Source: Scandinavium manionii (GTDB lineage: Bacteria; Pseudomonadota; Gammaproteobacteria; Enterobacterales; Enterobacteriaceae). Taken from it: DNA of 64,000 nt. The stretch lies in contig NZ_JALIGC010000030.1 in the NCBI RefSeq assembly GCF_024764775.1, positions 1 through 64,000 on the forward strand, in the 5' to 3' direction. This document shows positions 1 to 7,528 of this stretch, piece after piece. Under the pieces are notes generated by a model that worked only from the letters and a program-made list of their open reading frames with translations, made no database searches and was not told where the DNA came from. Each line of letters opens with the position of its first letter. Positions within the stretch are counted from its first letter, which is position 1. The position numbers were made by a program, and so were the translations under genes.

Positions 1-122
1 GGATAATTGTCAATGAAATGTTAGTTTTATTCTCGGGTTTGATACGCGTGTTCTTGTACAAGGCAAAAAGTGGTGCTAGTGTGCATTCGTATGCGCTATT
101 AGTTGATACCGGATGACAGTAA

Positions 123-278
123 TCCTGTTTGCAGCAGAAAACGGGAAGCCGTCCGCTTAGCTCACTGGACGAATTGCAGGGCTATGCCACGCAGTGGCAA
201 TGGTTTTATAATCATGAACGTCCGAATATGGCACTGAATGGCTTCACGCCGATGCAGCATATTCAGCGCATGAACTGA
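123..278 (+). pseudogene. IS3-family transposase OrfB, C-terminal remnant
   Basis: The last ~40 codons before the TGA at 276-278 read like the end of an IS3-group DDE transposase: LDELQGYATQWQWFYNHERP followed by NMALNGFTPMQ, the usual YN-x-RP-H/N-x-AL tail. The frame is closed by a TAA at 120-122, so only about 50 codons survive and the DDE catalytic residues are gone. The DNA just downstream (about 286-310) holds a short inverted CCTCC/GGAGG pair that may be the old element end. It is a dead relic marking the left edge of the accessory region. Confidence 0.75.
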
Positions 279-311
279 TTCTACTTATCACCTCCGTTAA
301 AAATGGAGGGA

Positions 312-962
312 TTACCGTGGCACTGCTAAATGATAGTTTTTGTTCACGACTAAATAGTAATAGTTAGTTTTCTTTCGGTTCATATGATGTGGATTAATAT
401 TATTGGGGTGAATGAGTGTGCGAGCATGAGACCTCCTGTTGCATAAGAACAATTGATGACCTTGTTCTGACAGGTAACGCACCCGTTTCAACCAGAAATA
501 AGTATGAGCTGAATATCCCTGTCGATGATCTATGCGTAGAACATATGTTTTCATTAAATCCTCAAAAAATAAATCCAGAAGATTATGCAGATAAGGGCTT
601 ACAGACTTAAATTCTGGTGTAAACCATGTAACAGGACAAATACTTAATCCCTCAACAAAGCAGAGAAAGCAGAATACCAGTTGTTTTCTGTTTGTATCTA
701 AAACTGTCACCTCAAAACAATCTTCATTATCATATTGAGGATATAGAGTGTCCGTTGTTCTAACAAATACAAAATATGGAGGCGCGTTATGTTCGATATC
801 ATATAATGGTTTTTCTTTGTAAAAGTCATATGCATTCTGGTTCTGATAGAATGTTGAGTACGAAGTATATTTCTCCAGATATTTATGTTCATGTATTATC
901 CGAGATGTCAGACCTTTCCGTTCTTTATTGCTGTATAGCATGGATATCATAAAATCAGGCAT
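312..962 (-). CDS. hypothetical protein, 216 aa
   Basis: No family recognised. The ATG at 960-962 has a modest AGGA-type Shine-Dalgarno sequence. The protein is rich in aromatic residues and appears soluble: there is no signal peptide, and the only hydrophobic patch is a short one near residues 95-110 (LVFCFLCFVEGLSICPVTWF). The last ~30 residues are very basic and asparagine/histidine-rich, so the true 3' end may have been altered by the neighbouring IS3 remnant. It is the last gene of a four-gene reverse-strand cluster with a secreted protein, a membrane protein and a lipoprotein. A 64-codon frame on the other strand (416-610) overlaps its 3' part, which leaves some doubt about the coding strand there. 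Confidence 0.5.
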   Translation of the reverse strand: MPDFMISMLYSNKERKGLTSRIIHEHKYLEKYTSYSTFYQNQNAYDFYKEKPLYDIEHNAPPYFVFVRTTDTLYPQYDNEDCFEVTVLDTNRKQLVFCFLCFVEGLSICPVTWFTPEFKSVSPYLHNLLDLFFEDLMKTYVLRIDHRQGYSAHTYFWLKRVRYLSEQGHQLFLCNRRSHARTLIHPNNINPHHMNRKKTNYYYLVVNKNYHLAVPR

Positions 963-1033
963 TCGGTATCCTGAGCAAAGGGGGCGGCGCCCCCAGATGC
1001 AACCATGAGAAAATAACAGCTTCTCCCAGGGCG

Positions 1034-1456
1034 TTACTGACGGTAGTAACCATCCAGTGAATGAATATCACCCTGGACCCCGCAGTAAACCTGGCATTGA
1101 TCTGACAATGTAACCCGGGCCTCTTGTTTATTCATGTCAATGATCTCTACTTTTGCTTTACACTGGTCAGCAGTATAGTTGTATTCATGAATATCATTCC
1201 CTTCATCCGACTTTTTGACGGAATGACTGTAGGCAGACTTGTCCATGTCAACATTACATGTACCATACATTGCGGCATTAACATCATTCGGATCTGTGGT
1301 GCCATTTAGCGTTATATTTAAATTGTTCCAGTGACCCTTCGTGGATATGACAGCGTTATCAGTCACCTTTTTCTGATTCAGGTCTGCGATGCGATGAAGC
1401 TCTGTCGCAGAGGAGGTGGATGATAGAAAGAGTAGTATAAGTATCGCATTTTTCAT
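1034..1456 (-). CDS. small secreted protein, 140 aa, hypothetical
   Basis: The N-terminus is a typical Sec signal peptide: Lys at position 2, a hydrophobic core AILILLFL, and a probable cleavage site after Ser-Ser-Ala at about residue 17. The mature part is polar and acidic and holds four cysteines (near residues 82, 99, 121 and 125), which suggests disulfides in the periplasm. No catalytic motif is recognised. It is followed 71 bases downstream by the 216-residue hypothetical gene and preceded by the membrane protein gene, so the four genes probably form one transcription unit. An envelope-associated role is an inference from the signal peptide only. Confidence 0.6.
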   Translation of the reverse strand: MKNAILILLFLSSTSSATELHRIADLNQKKVTDNAVISTKGHWNNLNITLNGTTDPNDVNAAMYGTCNVDMDKSAYSHSVKKSDEGNDIHEYNYTADQCKAKVEIIDMNKQEARVTLSDQCQVYCGVQGDIHSLDGYYRQ

Positions 1457-1523
1457 CTTTAAACCCTTATAATTTGTTTGACGGTGATATCTATGATGGT
1501 TTTAATGAACACCGTCATAGGCA

Positions 1524-1868
1524 TCAAAAAGGAAACAGATATAATGCAAATGCATCCAGAATCAAGTAAAAAATAACAAATAATATTGCCATTATTCGCC
1601 AGGCCTTCTTACCTGTCGTGTTCTTAATACAAGGTATTATGAAAAAACTCAAGGCTAGTATAGAATATTGTAAAATCCTACTTACATGATGTTCATTGAT
1701 AATAGGGTCAAGAATCTCAAGAGCCAGTACGGGTAAAAACCAGTACAGCCAAAATGTTTTCGTAAGTCCAAAGCCACCATTTCTTAACTTATTCTGGAAT
1801 GGATCACCGCTATCGTGTTCTTTTGAACCATTATTATCATTATTCTGCAAATTGTTTTTCAGTGACAT
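1524..1868 (-). CDS. small inner-membrane protein, 114 aa, hypothetical
   Basis: The N-terminal ~35 residues are polar (asparagine-rich with a DSGDPFQNKLRNGGFGL stretch) and precede three hydrophobic segments: about residues 40-55 (FWLYWFLPVLALEILDP), 67-80 (ILQYSILALSFFIIPCI) and 90-112 (the C-terminal helix). I chose the ATG at 1866-1868 because CAGGAG lies six to eleven bases upstream; a GTG five codons earlier overlaps that ribosome binding site. It starts 15 bases after the stop of the lipoprotein gene, so the two are likely co-translated. Family not recognised. Confidence 0.6.
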   Translation of the reverse strand: MSLKNNLQNNDNNGSKEHDSGDPFQNKLRNGGFGLTKTFWLYWFLPVLALEILDPIINEHHVSRILQYSILALSFFIIPCIKNTTGKKAWRIMAILFVIFYLILDAFALYLFPF

Positions 1869-1883
1869 GATTTTCTCCTGCAC

Positions 1884-2204
1884 TCAGTTAATCGTGACAT
1901 AAATTTGTGACTTATCATCCGTATACTGCGTGTCATAGGTTATGTCCTTTTGATATTCACGATCAGCGTCATCTTTCATTGACACACTGGCAGCACAATG
2001 AGAGATATCAACCTCTTTATCAACACCTATGGTGCGGATAGCCAGCACATTAACCTCAGTGAGTTTTATTAGTCCTTTCTGCAGGTACTCGCGTGTTAAG
2101 ATTTGTTTAACAACACCAATTGAATCCTCACCGCTGCATTTTGGTGCTTTATCACCACATCCCGCCAAAAGAAATATAGGTAGTACATAAAGTAATTTTT
2201 TCAT
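1884..2204 (-). CDS. lipoprotein, 106 aa
   Basis: This is a clear lipoprotein: the signal sequence MKKLLYVLPIFLLAGC ends in the lipobox Leu-Ala-Gly-Cys with the acylated cysteine at residue 16, and Gly-Asp at +2/+3 leaves sorting ambiguous (Asp at +2 would retain it in the inner membrane; here +2 is Gly, so the outer membrane is likely). The mature part is about 90 residues with two further cysteines and resembles small enterobacterial lipoproteins of unknown function. It is the first gene of the four-gene reverse-strand cluster. Confidence 0.65.
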   Translation of the reverse strand: MKKLLYVLPIFLLAGCGDKAPKCSGEDSIGVVKQILTREYLQKGLIKLTEVNVLAIRTIGVDKEVDISHCAASVSMKDDADREYQKDITYDTQYTDDKSQIYVTIN

Positions 2205-2703
2205 GGCTCATTTAACCCTGCTTATCAAAGTTTGATATATAAGACCATCCCAATATGGGATGTCTGTGTATGGTGTGGCATAAACACAAGCGATATCTGA
2301 TGCTGAAAATTTATGACACCTGCCGATGCCTGTAATAGAGGCTGATAATAACGTCCCTGTTGCACATCTGGTTTTCTGTGACACATAAAAAATGTACGAC
2401 ACGCCAGCAGGCACTCATGGCGCTTTTGTTGTAACCTGCAATCTGGCCAGTCTGATGCTTAACGTTTAACGACCAGGACAGCGGCTGCATGCCCAGCAGA
2501 CTCTTCATTTATCGGTGTTCTGCTCAATGTTCCTTCCTTGGCCCCGGACTTGATTCACTTAAAAGATACTTAAAAAGACTAATGGGAAGTATTGTTTTAA
2601 TTCCTTTTGTGTGGCGTTCTGCGTTAACAAAGACCTCACTTCCGAATGAGCCAGGTACGTTCGCAACACTCACTTGCTTATGGTTAAGGCTGACTCGTCT
2701 CTG
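2205..2703. other. about 500 bp without a supported gene
   Basis: Short frames occur on both strands (for example 2311-2508 reverse), but none has a convincing ribosome binding site or a recognisable motif. The stretch probably holds the promoter of the lipoprotein cluster and decayed sequence from earlier insertions. Confidence 0.4.
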
Positions 2704-2991
2704 TTATTTATCGCGATCACCGGGCAACAATTTGCTCAACGTTTTACCCGAATACCTGCTTGGCCATAACTGTTCCGGGGACATTTCCAGCGCCTGTGCT
2801 ATCAGGCTTTCTGCCTTGGGATAGTGACGTTCAAAGGCATTGTTTAATGTCCTGGAGGCTAACCCATGATCACGAGATAGCTGTGCCAGACTCATTCCCC
2901 GTTTACGTAGCGCAGCCACGATATCAGCACGATGCCAGTCCTCCAGGGTTCCCATAGTTTGTTTTTTTTGCGATGCTATTCGGTTATTCAC
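2704..2991 (-). CDS. Ner/Nlp (SfsB)-family DNA-binding regulator, 95 aa
   Basis: It is a small helix-turn-helix protein of the Mu Ner / E. coli Nlp (SfsB) family. The diagnostic part is residues ~18-70: DWHRADIVAALRKRGMSLAQ, then LSRDHGLASRTLNNAFERHY and the terminal PEQLWPSRY, the family signature. Members bind operators in divergent promoters of transposable phages. The start is a GTG at 2989-2991 with GGAG about eight bases upstream. It is divergent from a Mu-type winged-helix protein gene across a 120-bp gap, as in Mu-like early control regions. Confidence 0.85.
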   Translation of the reverse strand: MNNRIASQKKQTMGTLEDWHRADIVAALRKRGMSLAQLSRDHGLASRTLNNAFERHYPKAESLIAQALEMSPEQLWPSRYSGKTLSKLLPGDRDK

Positions 2992-3123
2992 GGTATTAAC
3001 TCCATGGACTTAGTACTTAAACATTAAAAGGGAATAAAGGGAACTTTTCAATATTTCCTTTGTGTTTTTTTGTGACCATTTAACCAACGCATTGATATTC
3101 CGTGTGATTTTATGGGAAGAAAT
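2992..3123. promoter_or_regulatory. divergent early control region
   Basis: This AT-rich gap separates the Ner/Nlp gene from the Mu-type DNA-binding gene and must carry both promoters. It contains an imperfect inverted motif, AAAAGGGAA near 3026 against TTCCCTT-like sequence and AAAGGGAACTTTTC near 3037, that could be an operator. The assignment is inferred from the layout. Confidence 0.4.
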
Positions 3124-3507
3124 ATGACCGAACGTACATTGCAGGCCGCTACCAAAGTAGACTTTACAGATCCCTCGCAATGGTTGACTGCTCAGGCATT
3201 TACTGGAATGAAGGGGATGCCTTCAACGGCGCGGGGTGCCCGTATACGGCTGGAGAAGCTGGCTGAAATACATCCTGAGATCAAAAGGAAGAGAACCGGT
3301 CATAAAGGTTTCGAGTATCATATCAGTGCGGCGGGGATGATGTTGAAGAGTGAACGTGGAGGACAGCAGGCTGCGTCTTCTATTGAAAATGAGCAACTGA
3401 ATCTCTGGATACAGCTTTTCAAGACAATGAAACCTGCCTCGCGTGAAAAAATGCTGAAAATAGTACTGGAGCAGGTTTCTGTCGATTTATCAGATGATAC
3501 AAAATAA
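3124..3507 (+). CDS. Mu-type HTH DNA-binding protein, 127 aa
   Basis: Residues ~14-70 match the winged-helix domain found at the N-terminus of MuA transposase and the Mu c repressor: WLTAQAFTGMKGMPSTARGA, a second conserved Arg-rich helix, then HKGFEYHISAAG as the wing. The C-terminal half (LNLWIQLFKTMKPASREKML) is helical and may oligomerise. There is no integrase core, so it is a regulator and not a transposase. I prefer the ATG at 3124 (GGGAAG five bases upstream) over the one at 3112. Confidence 0.7.
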   Translation: MTERTLQAATKVDFTDPSQWLTAQAFTGMKGMPSTARGARIRLEKLAEIHPEIKRKRTGHKGFEYHISAAGMMLKSERGGQQAASSIENEQLNLWIQLFKTMKPASREKMLKIVLEQVSVDLSDDTK

Positions 3508-3751
3508 ATAAAATATCCCTCACAAGTCTGCTAAAAATACGGTTTTATAAAATACAGTGCAAATAGTTTCTTTGTGAAATTATTTGCATTGCTCATTATT
3601 TATTGATAGTGTTTATTACGCTGGCTGGTTGAGTTTATATATATACCAGCATATCAATGCTATTAATATTCTTTATGTGCATGTCCAAATTAAAATTATG
3701 TGAATAAATAATTATTGATAGCGCCATGTGAAATTACCTGGAAAGTGTAGC
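3508..3751. other. AT-rich intergenic stretch
   Basis: This AT-rich gap lies between the Mu-type regulator gene and the DUF2787 gene. It shows no frame with a motif. A promoter for the downstream DUF2787-peptidase-radC-integrase run is likely here. Confidence 0.35.
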
Positions 3752-4174
3752 GTGAATACTAAAATGATTATTCATCAATCCAATATTAATGTGCCCATTA
3801 GTGCAGCGTTTATCAATATATTGTATGAAGAGATGACGTTATCAGGGGTTATTGATTCAATGAAGACAGATGTGACACTCAACTTTCGTGATCAACAATA
3901 CTCCGCTGAAAATGGTGGGTTCCATCCGGTTGAAATCAGACTGGTACGTCGAAATAATGAATGGCATTTTGATTATCTGACTGACTTTAGCTATATGGGT
4001 CGAGTGTATCCAGAACTGGAAAAAGAGTTCGATGTATCATGGTCAATGGGTTATATATGGCATTATATCATGGGTGACATTGATGCCGAGGAAGGCGGTG
4101 AATTATTTGAGCTCTGGCAAAGGAACTTCATCCAGTACTGGAAGGTGGGGATATACGCGGTAACCGTATCATAG
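3752..4174 (+). CDS. DUF2787 family protein, 140 aa
   Basis: The central block matches DUF2787: FNFRDQQYSAENGGFHPVEI-type sequence (here LNFRDQQYSAENGGFHPVEI), then a WHFDYLTDFSYMG strand and the C-terminal ELWQRNFIQYWKVGIYAVTV. The function of the family is unknown; members are typical passengers of integrative elements and sit near radC in CP4-like islands. The start is uncertain: a GTG at 3752 has GGAAAG six bases upstream, whereas a GTG at 3728 and an ATG at 3764 have poorer sites. Confidence 0.75.
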   Translation: MNTKMIIHQSNINVPISAAFINILYEEMTLSGVIDSMKTDVTLNFRDQQYSAENGGFHPVEIRLVRRNNEWHFDYLTDFSYMGRVYPELEKEFDVSWSMGYIWHYIMGDIDAEEGGELFELWQRNFIQYWKVGIYAVTVS

Positions 4175-4267
4175 TGATACAGCAGATCTCGACCGTTTAA
4201 ACAAGAAATAATGCGCGCGGAATTACTATTATCATGACGTCATGAGTTTCAATGATGTGGCTCAATT

Positions 4268-4804
4268 ATGGAACGAAAAGTTTTTAATGCATCACAACAA
4301 GGTGATCTGGATAATCTGTGCGGCTTTTATAGTGTTGTGAATATGATGCACTGGCTCTATGGCAACCGTATAAAGCGAAAACCTCTTTTTAAAACACTGG
4401 TGCAATATTATGACCAACACTGGCCTGTTATTGAATGCTTAACCAGTGGCATGAACTCATCACAAATGGACATATTACTAAAGTGCCTGAAAAAAGCCCG
4501 GTACAGCAAATATCCCATTACCATTAGTCAGCCATTCAGGATGCAGCGTACGCAGCAGACGGAACAAATACTTAAAGATTGTCAGGCCTTTCTCACAAGC
4601 CATGAGGACGGGGCAATACTGATTAGTGACCAGTATCACTGGTCCGTCATCACACATATTGATAATGAGTATCTCCATTTTTACGACAGCTGGGATTACA
4701 CCAGAATAAAGCGAACGCGTTATTCATTGCGACGCAGAGAAGGTGCTTACCATCTTTATCCGGAAGCCATCTATTTCATTGAGCGTAGTGAGGATATCCA
4801 GTGA
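4268..4804 (+). CDS. papain-like (C39-type) cysteine peptidase-like protein, 178 aa
   Basis: The sequence has the ordered triad of a papain-fold peptidase: Cys18 in DNLCGFYSVVNMMHWL, preceded by a possible oxyanion Asn/Gln, His124 in DQYHWSVITHI, and Asp140 in HFYDSWDY. This layout is like the C39 domain that trims double-glycine leaders, but there is no ABC transporter part and no nearby leader peptide. Its stop overlaps the GTG start of radC by four bases, so the two are translated together. The substrate is unknown. Related proteins occur next to radC in integrative elements; a defence or maturation role would be speculation. Confidence 0.65.
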   Translation: MERKVFNASQQGDLDNLCGFYSVVNMMHWLYGNRIKRKPLFKTLVQYYDQHWPVIECLTSGMNSSQMDILLKCLKKARYSKYPITISQPFRMQRTQQTEQILKDCQAFLTSHEDGAILISDQYHWSVITHIDNEYLHFYDSWDYTRIKRTRYSLRRREGAYHLYPEAIYFIERSEDIQ

Positions 4805-5244
4805 ATGCTGAAGAACGCGCAATTATTGCCCAGGCGAGGCACATTCTGGCCCGACATGTCAGGCAAGGGGTTAAGCTGAAATCACCACAGGATGTCCGTG
4901 ATTATTTCCTGTTCCAGCTGAGCCAGAACGACAGGGAGGTGTTTGGCATCCTCATGCTGGACACACAGTACAGGGTGCTGGCTTATGAGGAACTGTTCCA
5001 GGGGACGCTTAATCAAACCATGGTTTATCCCCGTGAAATAGTGAAGGCGGTTATTAGCCATCATGCGGCGGCCGTCATCCTGGTTCATAACCATCCCAGT
5101 GCAGACCCCAGCCCAAGCCAGGCGGACAAAGATGTCACGGTGAAAATCAGGGAGGCACTGGCGTTAATTGATGTCAGCGTACTTGACCATTTTATCGTGG
5201 CGGGTGATCAGACGGTTTCTATGGCAGAGCTAGGACTGGTTTGA
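4801..5244 (+). CDS. radC: RadC-family JAMM-domain protein, 147 aa
   Basis: It has the JAMM/MPN+ metal-binding signature: Glu63/64 in AYEELFQGTL, then His96-Asn-His98-Pro-Ser and Asp109 in VHNHPSADPSPSQAD. At 147 residues it is the short form common on mobile elements and lacks the N-terminal helix-hairpin-helix region of the ~220-residue chromosomal RadC. Despite the historical name there is no proven DNA-repair role. The start is GTG at 4801, overlapping the stop of the peptidase gene. The integrase gene follows after a short gap. Confidence 0.9.
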   Translation: MNAEERAIIAQARHILARHVRQGVKLKSPQDVRDYFLFQLSQNDREVFGILMLDTQYRVLAYEELFQGTLNQTMVYPREIVKAVISHHAAAVILVHNHPSADPSPSQADKDVTVKIREALALIDVSVLDHFIVAGDQTVSMAELGLV

Positions 5245-5281
5245 AAGTAACTTTATTTAATATGCATTAATGGGATTTATC

Positions 5282-6205
5282 ATGGCACGACTGAAATTAG
5301 CGGCAAAGCAACATGACGTCAGTATTGTTGATGTCTACCTCAACGGGCTGGCTGCCAGTGGACGAAAGAGCATGCTGAGTTTGCTTAATCACAGTGCTGC
5401 AATCCTGCATACCGGTAAGAAGGCGGCGACGTATGACTGGTCACAGTTACGTTATGAGCATGTGTCAAAGGTGAGGGTGAGGTTGCTGGATCAGGATTAT
5501 GCGATTGCGACAGTGAACATGGCGCTGGCGGCGCTGAAAGGGATTGCCCAGACTGCATTCAATTTGCAGGTACTTGATGCGGATTCGCTTGGACGTATCA
5601 GGTCAGTGAAACGAGTGAAAGGTGACAGTGGCCATAAGGGAAGGGCGTTGAGTCAGGCGGAGGTGAAGTTGCTGATAGACGCCGCCAGCGAACATCCGCA
5701 GCCATTACGACAAAAAAGGGACAGGGCCATTGTGCTGACATTATGTGGCGCAGGTCTGCGGGTGGGGGAGCTGGCGGCTTTACGCATTGAAGATTTTTGT
5801 TCCGTGACGCATGTACTGACGGTTCGCCAGGGAAAGGGACGTAAGTACCGACAAATTGCGGTGAATACTGCAGTTGCCATTGCATTACTGGCGTGGTGTG
5901 ACGTTCGGCCCAGTCGGGGAGAGCTGTTCACTGGCCTCTATCGAAATGGCAAGCTGAGGGAGCAGGCGCTCAGTTCAGCGGGGATTACCGCGATACTCTT
6001 TCAACTTGGTAATATTGCTGAGCTGCAGCCCTTCACGCCTCATGATTTGCGCAGAACGTTTATTACACGATTACTGGAGCAGGGGGCTGATATCAATATC
6101 GTGCGTCAACTGGCGGGGCACAGCGATATCAGCACCACCGCGTTGTATGACAGACGTAGCAGTGAAATCCAGATGATGGCAAGCCAGCAACTGAAGTGTT
6201 ACTGA
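5282..6205 (+). CDS. tyrosine recombinase / integrase, 307 aa
   Basis: The catalytic set is complete. Numbered from an upstream ATG at 5270, Arg164 sits in GAGLRVGELAAL, Lys188-189 in the QGKGRK beta-hairpin, His258-x-x-Arg261 in PHDLRRTFITRLL, His284 in LAGHSDISTT, and the nucleophile is Tyr293. The N-terminal ~115 residues form the SAM-like core-binding domain. Length and motifs are those of XerC/D-like integrases of genomic islands. The ATG at 5282 is chosen because the product then begins with a basic MARLKLAAK; the 5270 ATG is possible. It converges on, and overlaps by seven bases, the reverse-strand gene that follows. No adjacent tRNA gene was found to serve as the attachment site. Confidence 0.9.
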   Translation: MARLKLAAKQHDVSIVDVYLNGLAASGRKSMLSLLNHSAAILHTGKKAATYDWSQLRYEHVSKVRVRLLDQDYAIATVNMALAALKGIAQTAFNLQVLDADSLGRIRSVKRVKGDSGHKGRALSQAEVKLLIDAASEHPQPLRQKRDRAIVLTLCGAGLRVGELAALRIEDFCSVTHVLTVRQGKGRKYRQIAVNTAVAIALLAWCDVRPSRGELFTGLYRNGKLREQALSSAGITAILFQLGNIAELQPFTPHDLRRTFITRLLEQGADINIVRQLAGHSDISTTALYDRRSSEIQMMASQQLKCY

Positions 6206-6822
6206 TCTAATTTATCTAATTTATGGATTTTTATTTTTAGCTTTTCAATGTCAAGAAGGAGTTCAATGATATTATCGTTCCAATCATACATGTTATTATC
6301 CGTAAATACTGACTTTGGTCTGATCTCATTTTTATTTTTCATTATTTCTATGATCTCATTGTTTGTATGGGCTTTATTATATTTGAGGTCGTTGACTACC
6401 TTGTGTAATCGATATAATTCTTTTGCTTGTTCACTTTCAGGTGAAAGTATACGTGACTTGTGTACCATTATTAACAAATAAGACAGGAGTTCGGAGTATT
6501 TTTCTATCAGCTGATGTTCATTTTTTTTAGGTCTGGGATGGTTCATGTATTCAATCAGATCACCGAGCTTTTCGTAATCAGCGTCATTTAACCTTGCTGT
6601 TATTTTGTGCGTGCCAAGTTGATTGAGTTTCTCCTGTCGAGTATGTTGATAGCCCACGTTTTTTCTCCGTATTGCAACCTTTTCTGTATCTTCACTAATA
6701 CCTGCTATTGGCTTTTTTTCCTCTATTACATCGTTATGTTTTTTATCTGTTTTTTTTACTTTAGGGGCCATGCCAGTACTTTTCTTTTGTTGCGGTGCAG
6801 CACTCTTGGGTTTCGTAACCAT
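6199..6822 (-). CDS. lysine-rich protein with possible ribbon-helix-helix segment, 207 aa
   Basis: The first ~50 residues are lysine-, proline- and serine-rich and probably disordered. A short block near residue 70 (THKITARLNDADYEKLGDLI) has the beta-strand plus amphipathic-helix pattern of ribbon-helix-helix DNA-binding domains, as in MobC- or ParG-like proteins. The rest is charged and helical, ending in a coiled-coil-like segment (IIELLLDIEKLKIKIHKLD). The ATG at 6820-6822 is chosen because CAGGAG lies just upstream. A role in partition, mobilisation or replication control of the element fits its place next to the iterons but is inferred. Confidence 0.55.
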   Translation of the reverse strand: MVTKPKSAAPQQKKSTGMAPKVKKTDKKHNDVIEEKKPIAGISEDTEKVAIRRKNVGYQHTRQEKLNQLGTHKITARLNDADYEKLGDLIEYMNHPRPKKNEHQLIEKYSELLSYLLIMVHKSRILSPESEQAKELYRLHKVVNDLKYNKAHTNNEIIEIMKNKNEIRPKSVFTDNNMYDWNDNIIELLLDIEKLKIKIHKLDKLDQ

Positions 6823-6977
6823 AATGTCTCCTGTTTGTACCAAGTAAACATAACGATGGGGGCGCACAGTTCCCGCCCACATCTTTCTCTGGTTCTCTAT
6901 ATGATGATGATGAAAAAATGAGCATCAGTTTTGACCTACACATTAAGAGTAGCCGAGGAGACGTTGGGTGTGGCTTC

Positions 6978-7091
6978 TGACGATCAGATTTATGACAGAG
7001 ATCTGATCTTCAGATTTTTGGTGCCGGGCTTGATGTTCAGATTTGCTATTACATGACGATCAGATCTGACGTTCAGATCTGACGATCAGTC
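6978..7091 (+). repeat. six iteron-like 12-bp direct repeats
   Basis: Copies of TGACGATCAGAT (consensus TGA-Y/C-G-W-TCAGAT) start at 6978, 7004, 7031, 7054, 7067 and 7080. The last three are spaced exactly 13 bp apart; the first pair is 26 bp apart. Copies at 6978 and 7054 are identical, and the last departs only in its final two bases. The array lies between the divergent lysine-rich protein gene and alpA, where it could be a replication-initiator or AlpA binding array. The repeats are directly seen; the function is inferred. Confidence 0.8.
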
Positions 7092-7175
7092 ATGTATTTT
7101 AAGAAAAAAATGGATAAAAACGTTGTTCGTAATTGGTGCCGTATGCAACGAGCATACGTACCAGAGGGTTTTCCC

Positions 7176-7358
7176 ATGAAAAACGTACAACTGATCTCCA
7201 TCAAAGAGCTTTTGACGATCTACCCAGTTTCACGGGCAACATTGTACCGGCAAATCAAGGTAGGGATGATGCCTGCACCAGTGAAAATCGGATTGCGGCG
7301 CGTTGCCTGGCGTTTAGATGAAGTAGAGCACCACATCGAAAATCTGAAAAAAGCATAA
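7176..7358 (+). CDS. AlpA-family regulator (excisionase-like), 60 aa
   Basis: The product reads LISIKELLTIYPVSRATLYR, then QIKVGMMPAPVKIGLRRVAW and RLDEVEHHIENL: the MerR-like winged-helix fold of phage P4 / CP4-57 AlpA. AlpA proteins activate integrase or excision genes of satellite phages and islands. The ATG at 7176 has AGAGG seven bases upstream and gives the normal ~60-residue length; an upstream start at 7092 or 7110 would add a tail not typical of the family. It lies just after the repeat array. Confidence 0.85.
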   Translation: MKNVQLISIKELLTIYPVSRATLYRQIKVGMMPAPVKIGLRRVAWRLDEVEHHIENLKKA

Positions 7359-7390
7359 CCGGAGAAGGGGCAGCAGTGCTGCTCCTTCTA

Positions 7391-7490
7391 ATAGCCCGTT
7401 ATATGCACATTATAAGATAGGAATAGAGGGTTGATATCTAATAGCCCGTTATATGCACATTATAAGATAGGAATAGAGGGTTGATATCTA
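7391..7490 (+). repeat. perfect 50-bp tandem duplication
   Basis: The 50 bases at 7391-7440 are repeated without a mismatch at 7441-7490, and the identity extends four bases to the left. Each unit starts ATAGCCCGTTATATGCACAT, holds a small TTATA/TATAA inversion, and ends GGAATAGAGGGTTGATATCTA. It sits between alpA and the replication initiator gene, a usual place for an origin or copy-control element. Confidence 0.9.
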
Positions 7491-7508
7491 CATACCTCCT
7501 CTATTCCT
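7469..7508 (+). promoter_or_regulatory. 11-bp hairpin just upstream of the rep gene
   Basis: AGGAATAGAGG at 7469-7479 is exactly complementary to CCTCTATTCCT at 7498-7508, leaving an 18-base loop. The left arm occurs twice because of the tandem duplication (also 7419-7429), so two alternative stems compete for the one right arm. The ribosome binding site of the rep gene (GAGGAG, 7516-7521) follows within eight bases. This fits a nick-site hairpin of a rolling-circle origin or a translational attenuator; the sequence alone does not decide. Confidence 0.55.
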
Positions 7509-7528
7509 TACCGGTGAGGAGTTAAATC

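Noticed and set aside
416..610. Forward 64-codon frame opposite the 216-residue hypothetical gene
   Set aside because: It has a weak start context and no motif, and the reverse frame is longer with a ribosome binding site. Some doubt remains.
2208..2508. Two reverse frames of 65-68 codons
   Set aside because: They overlap each other and have no ribosome binding site or motif.
7391..7490. CRISPR-like repeat
   Set aside because: Only two copies, directly adjacent and without spacers.
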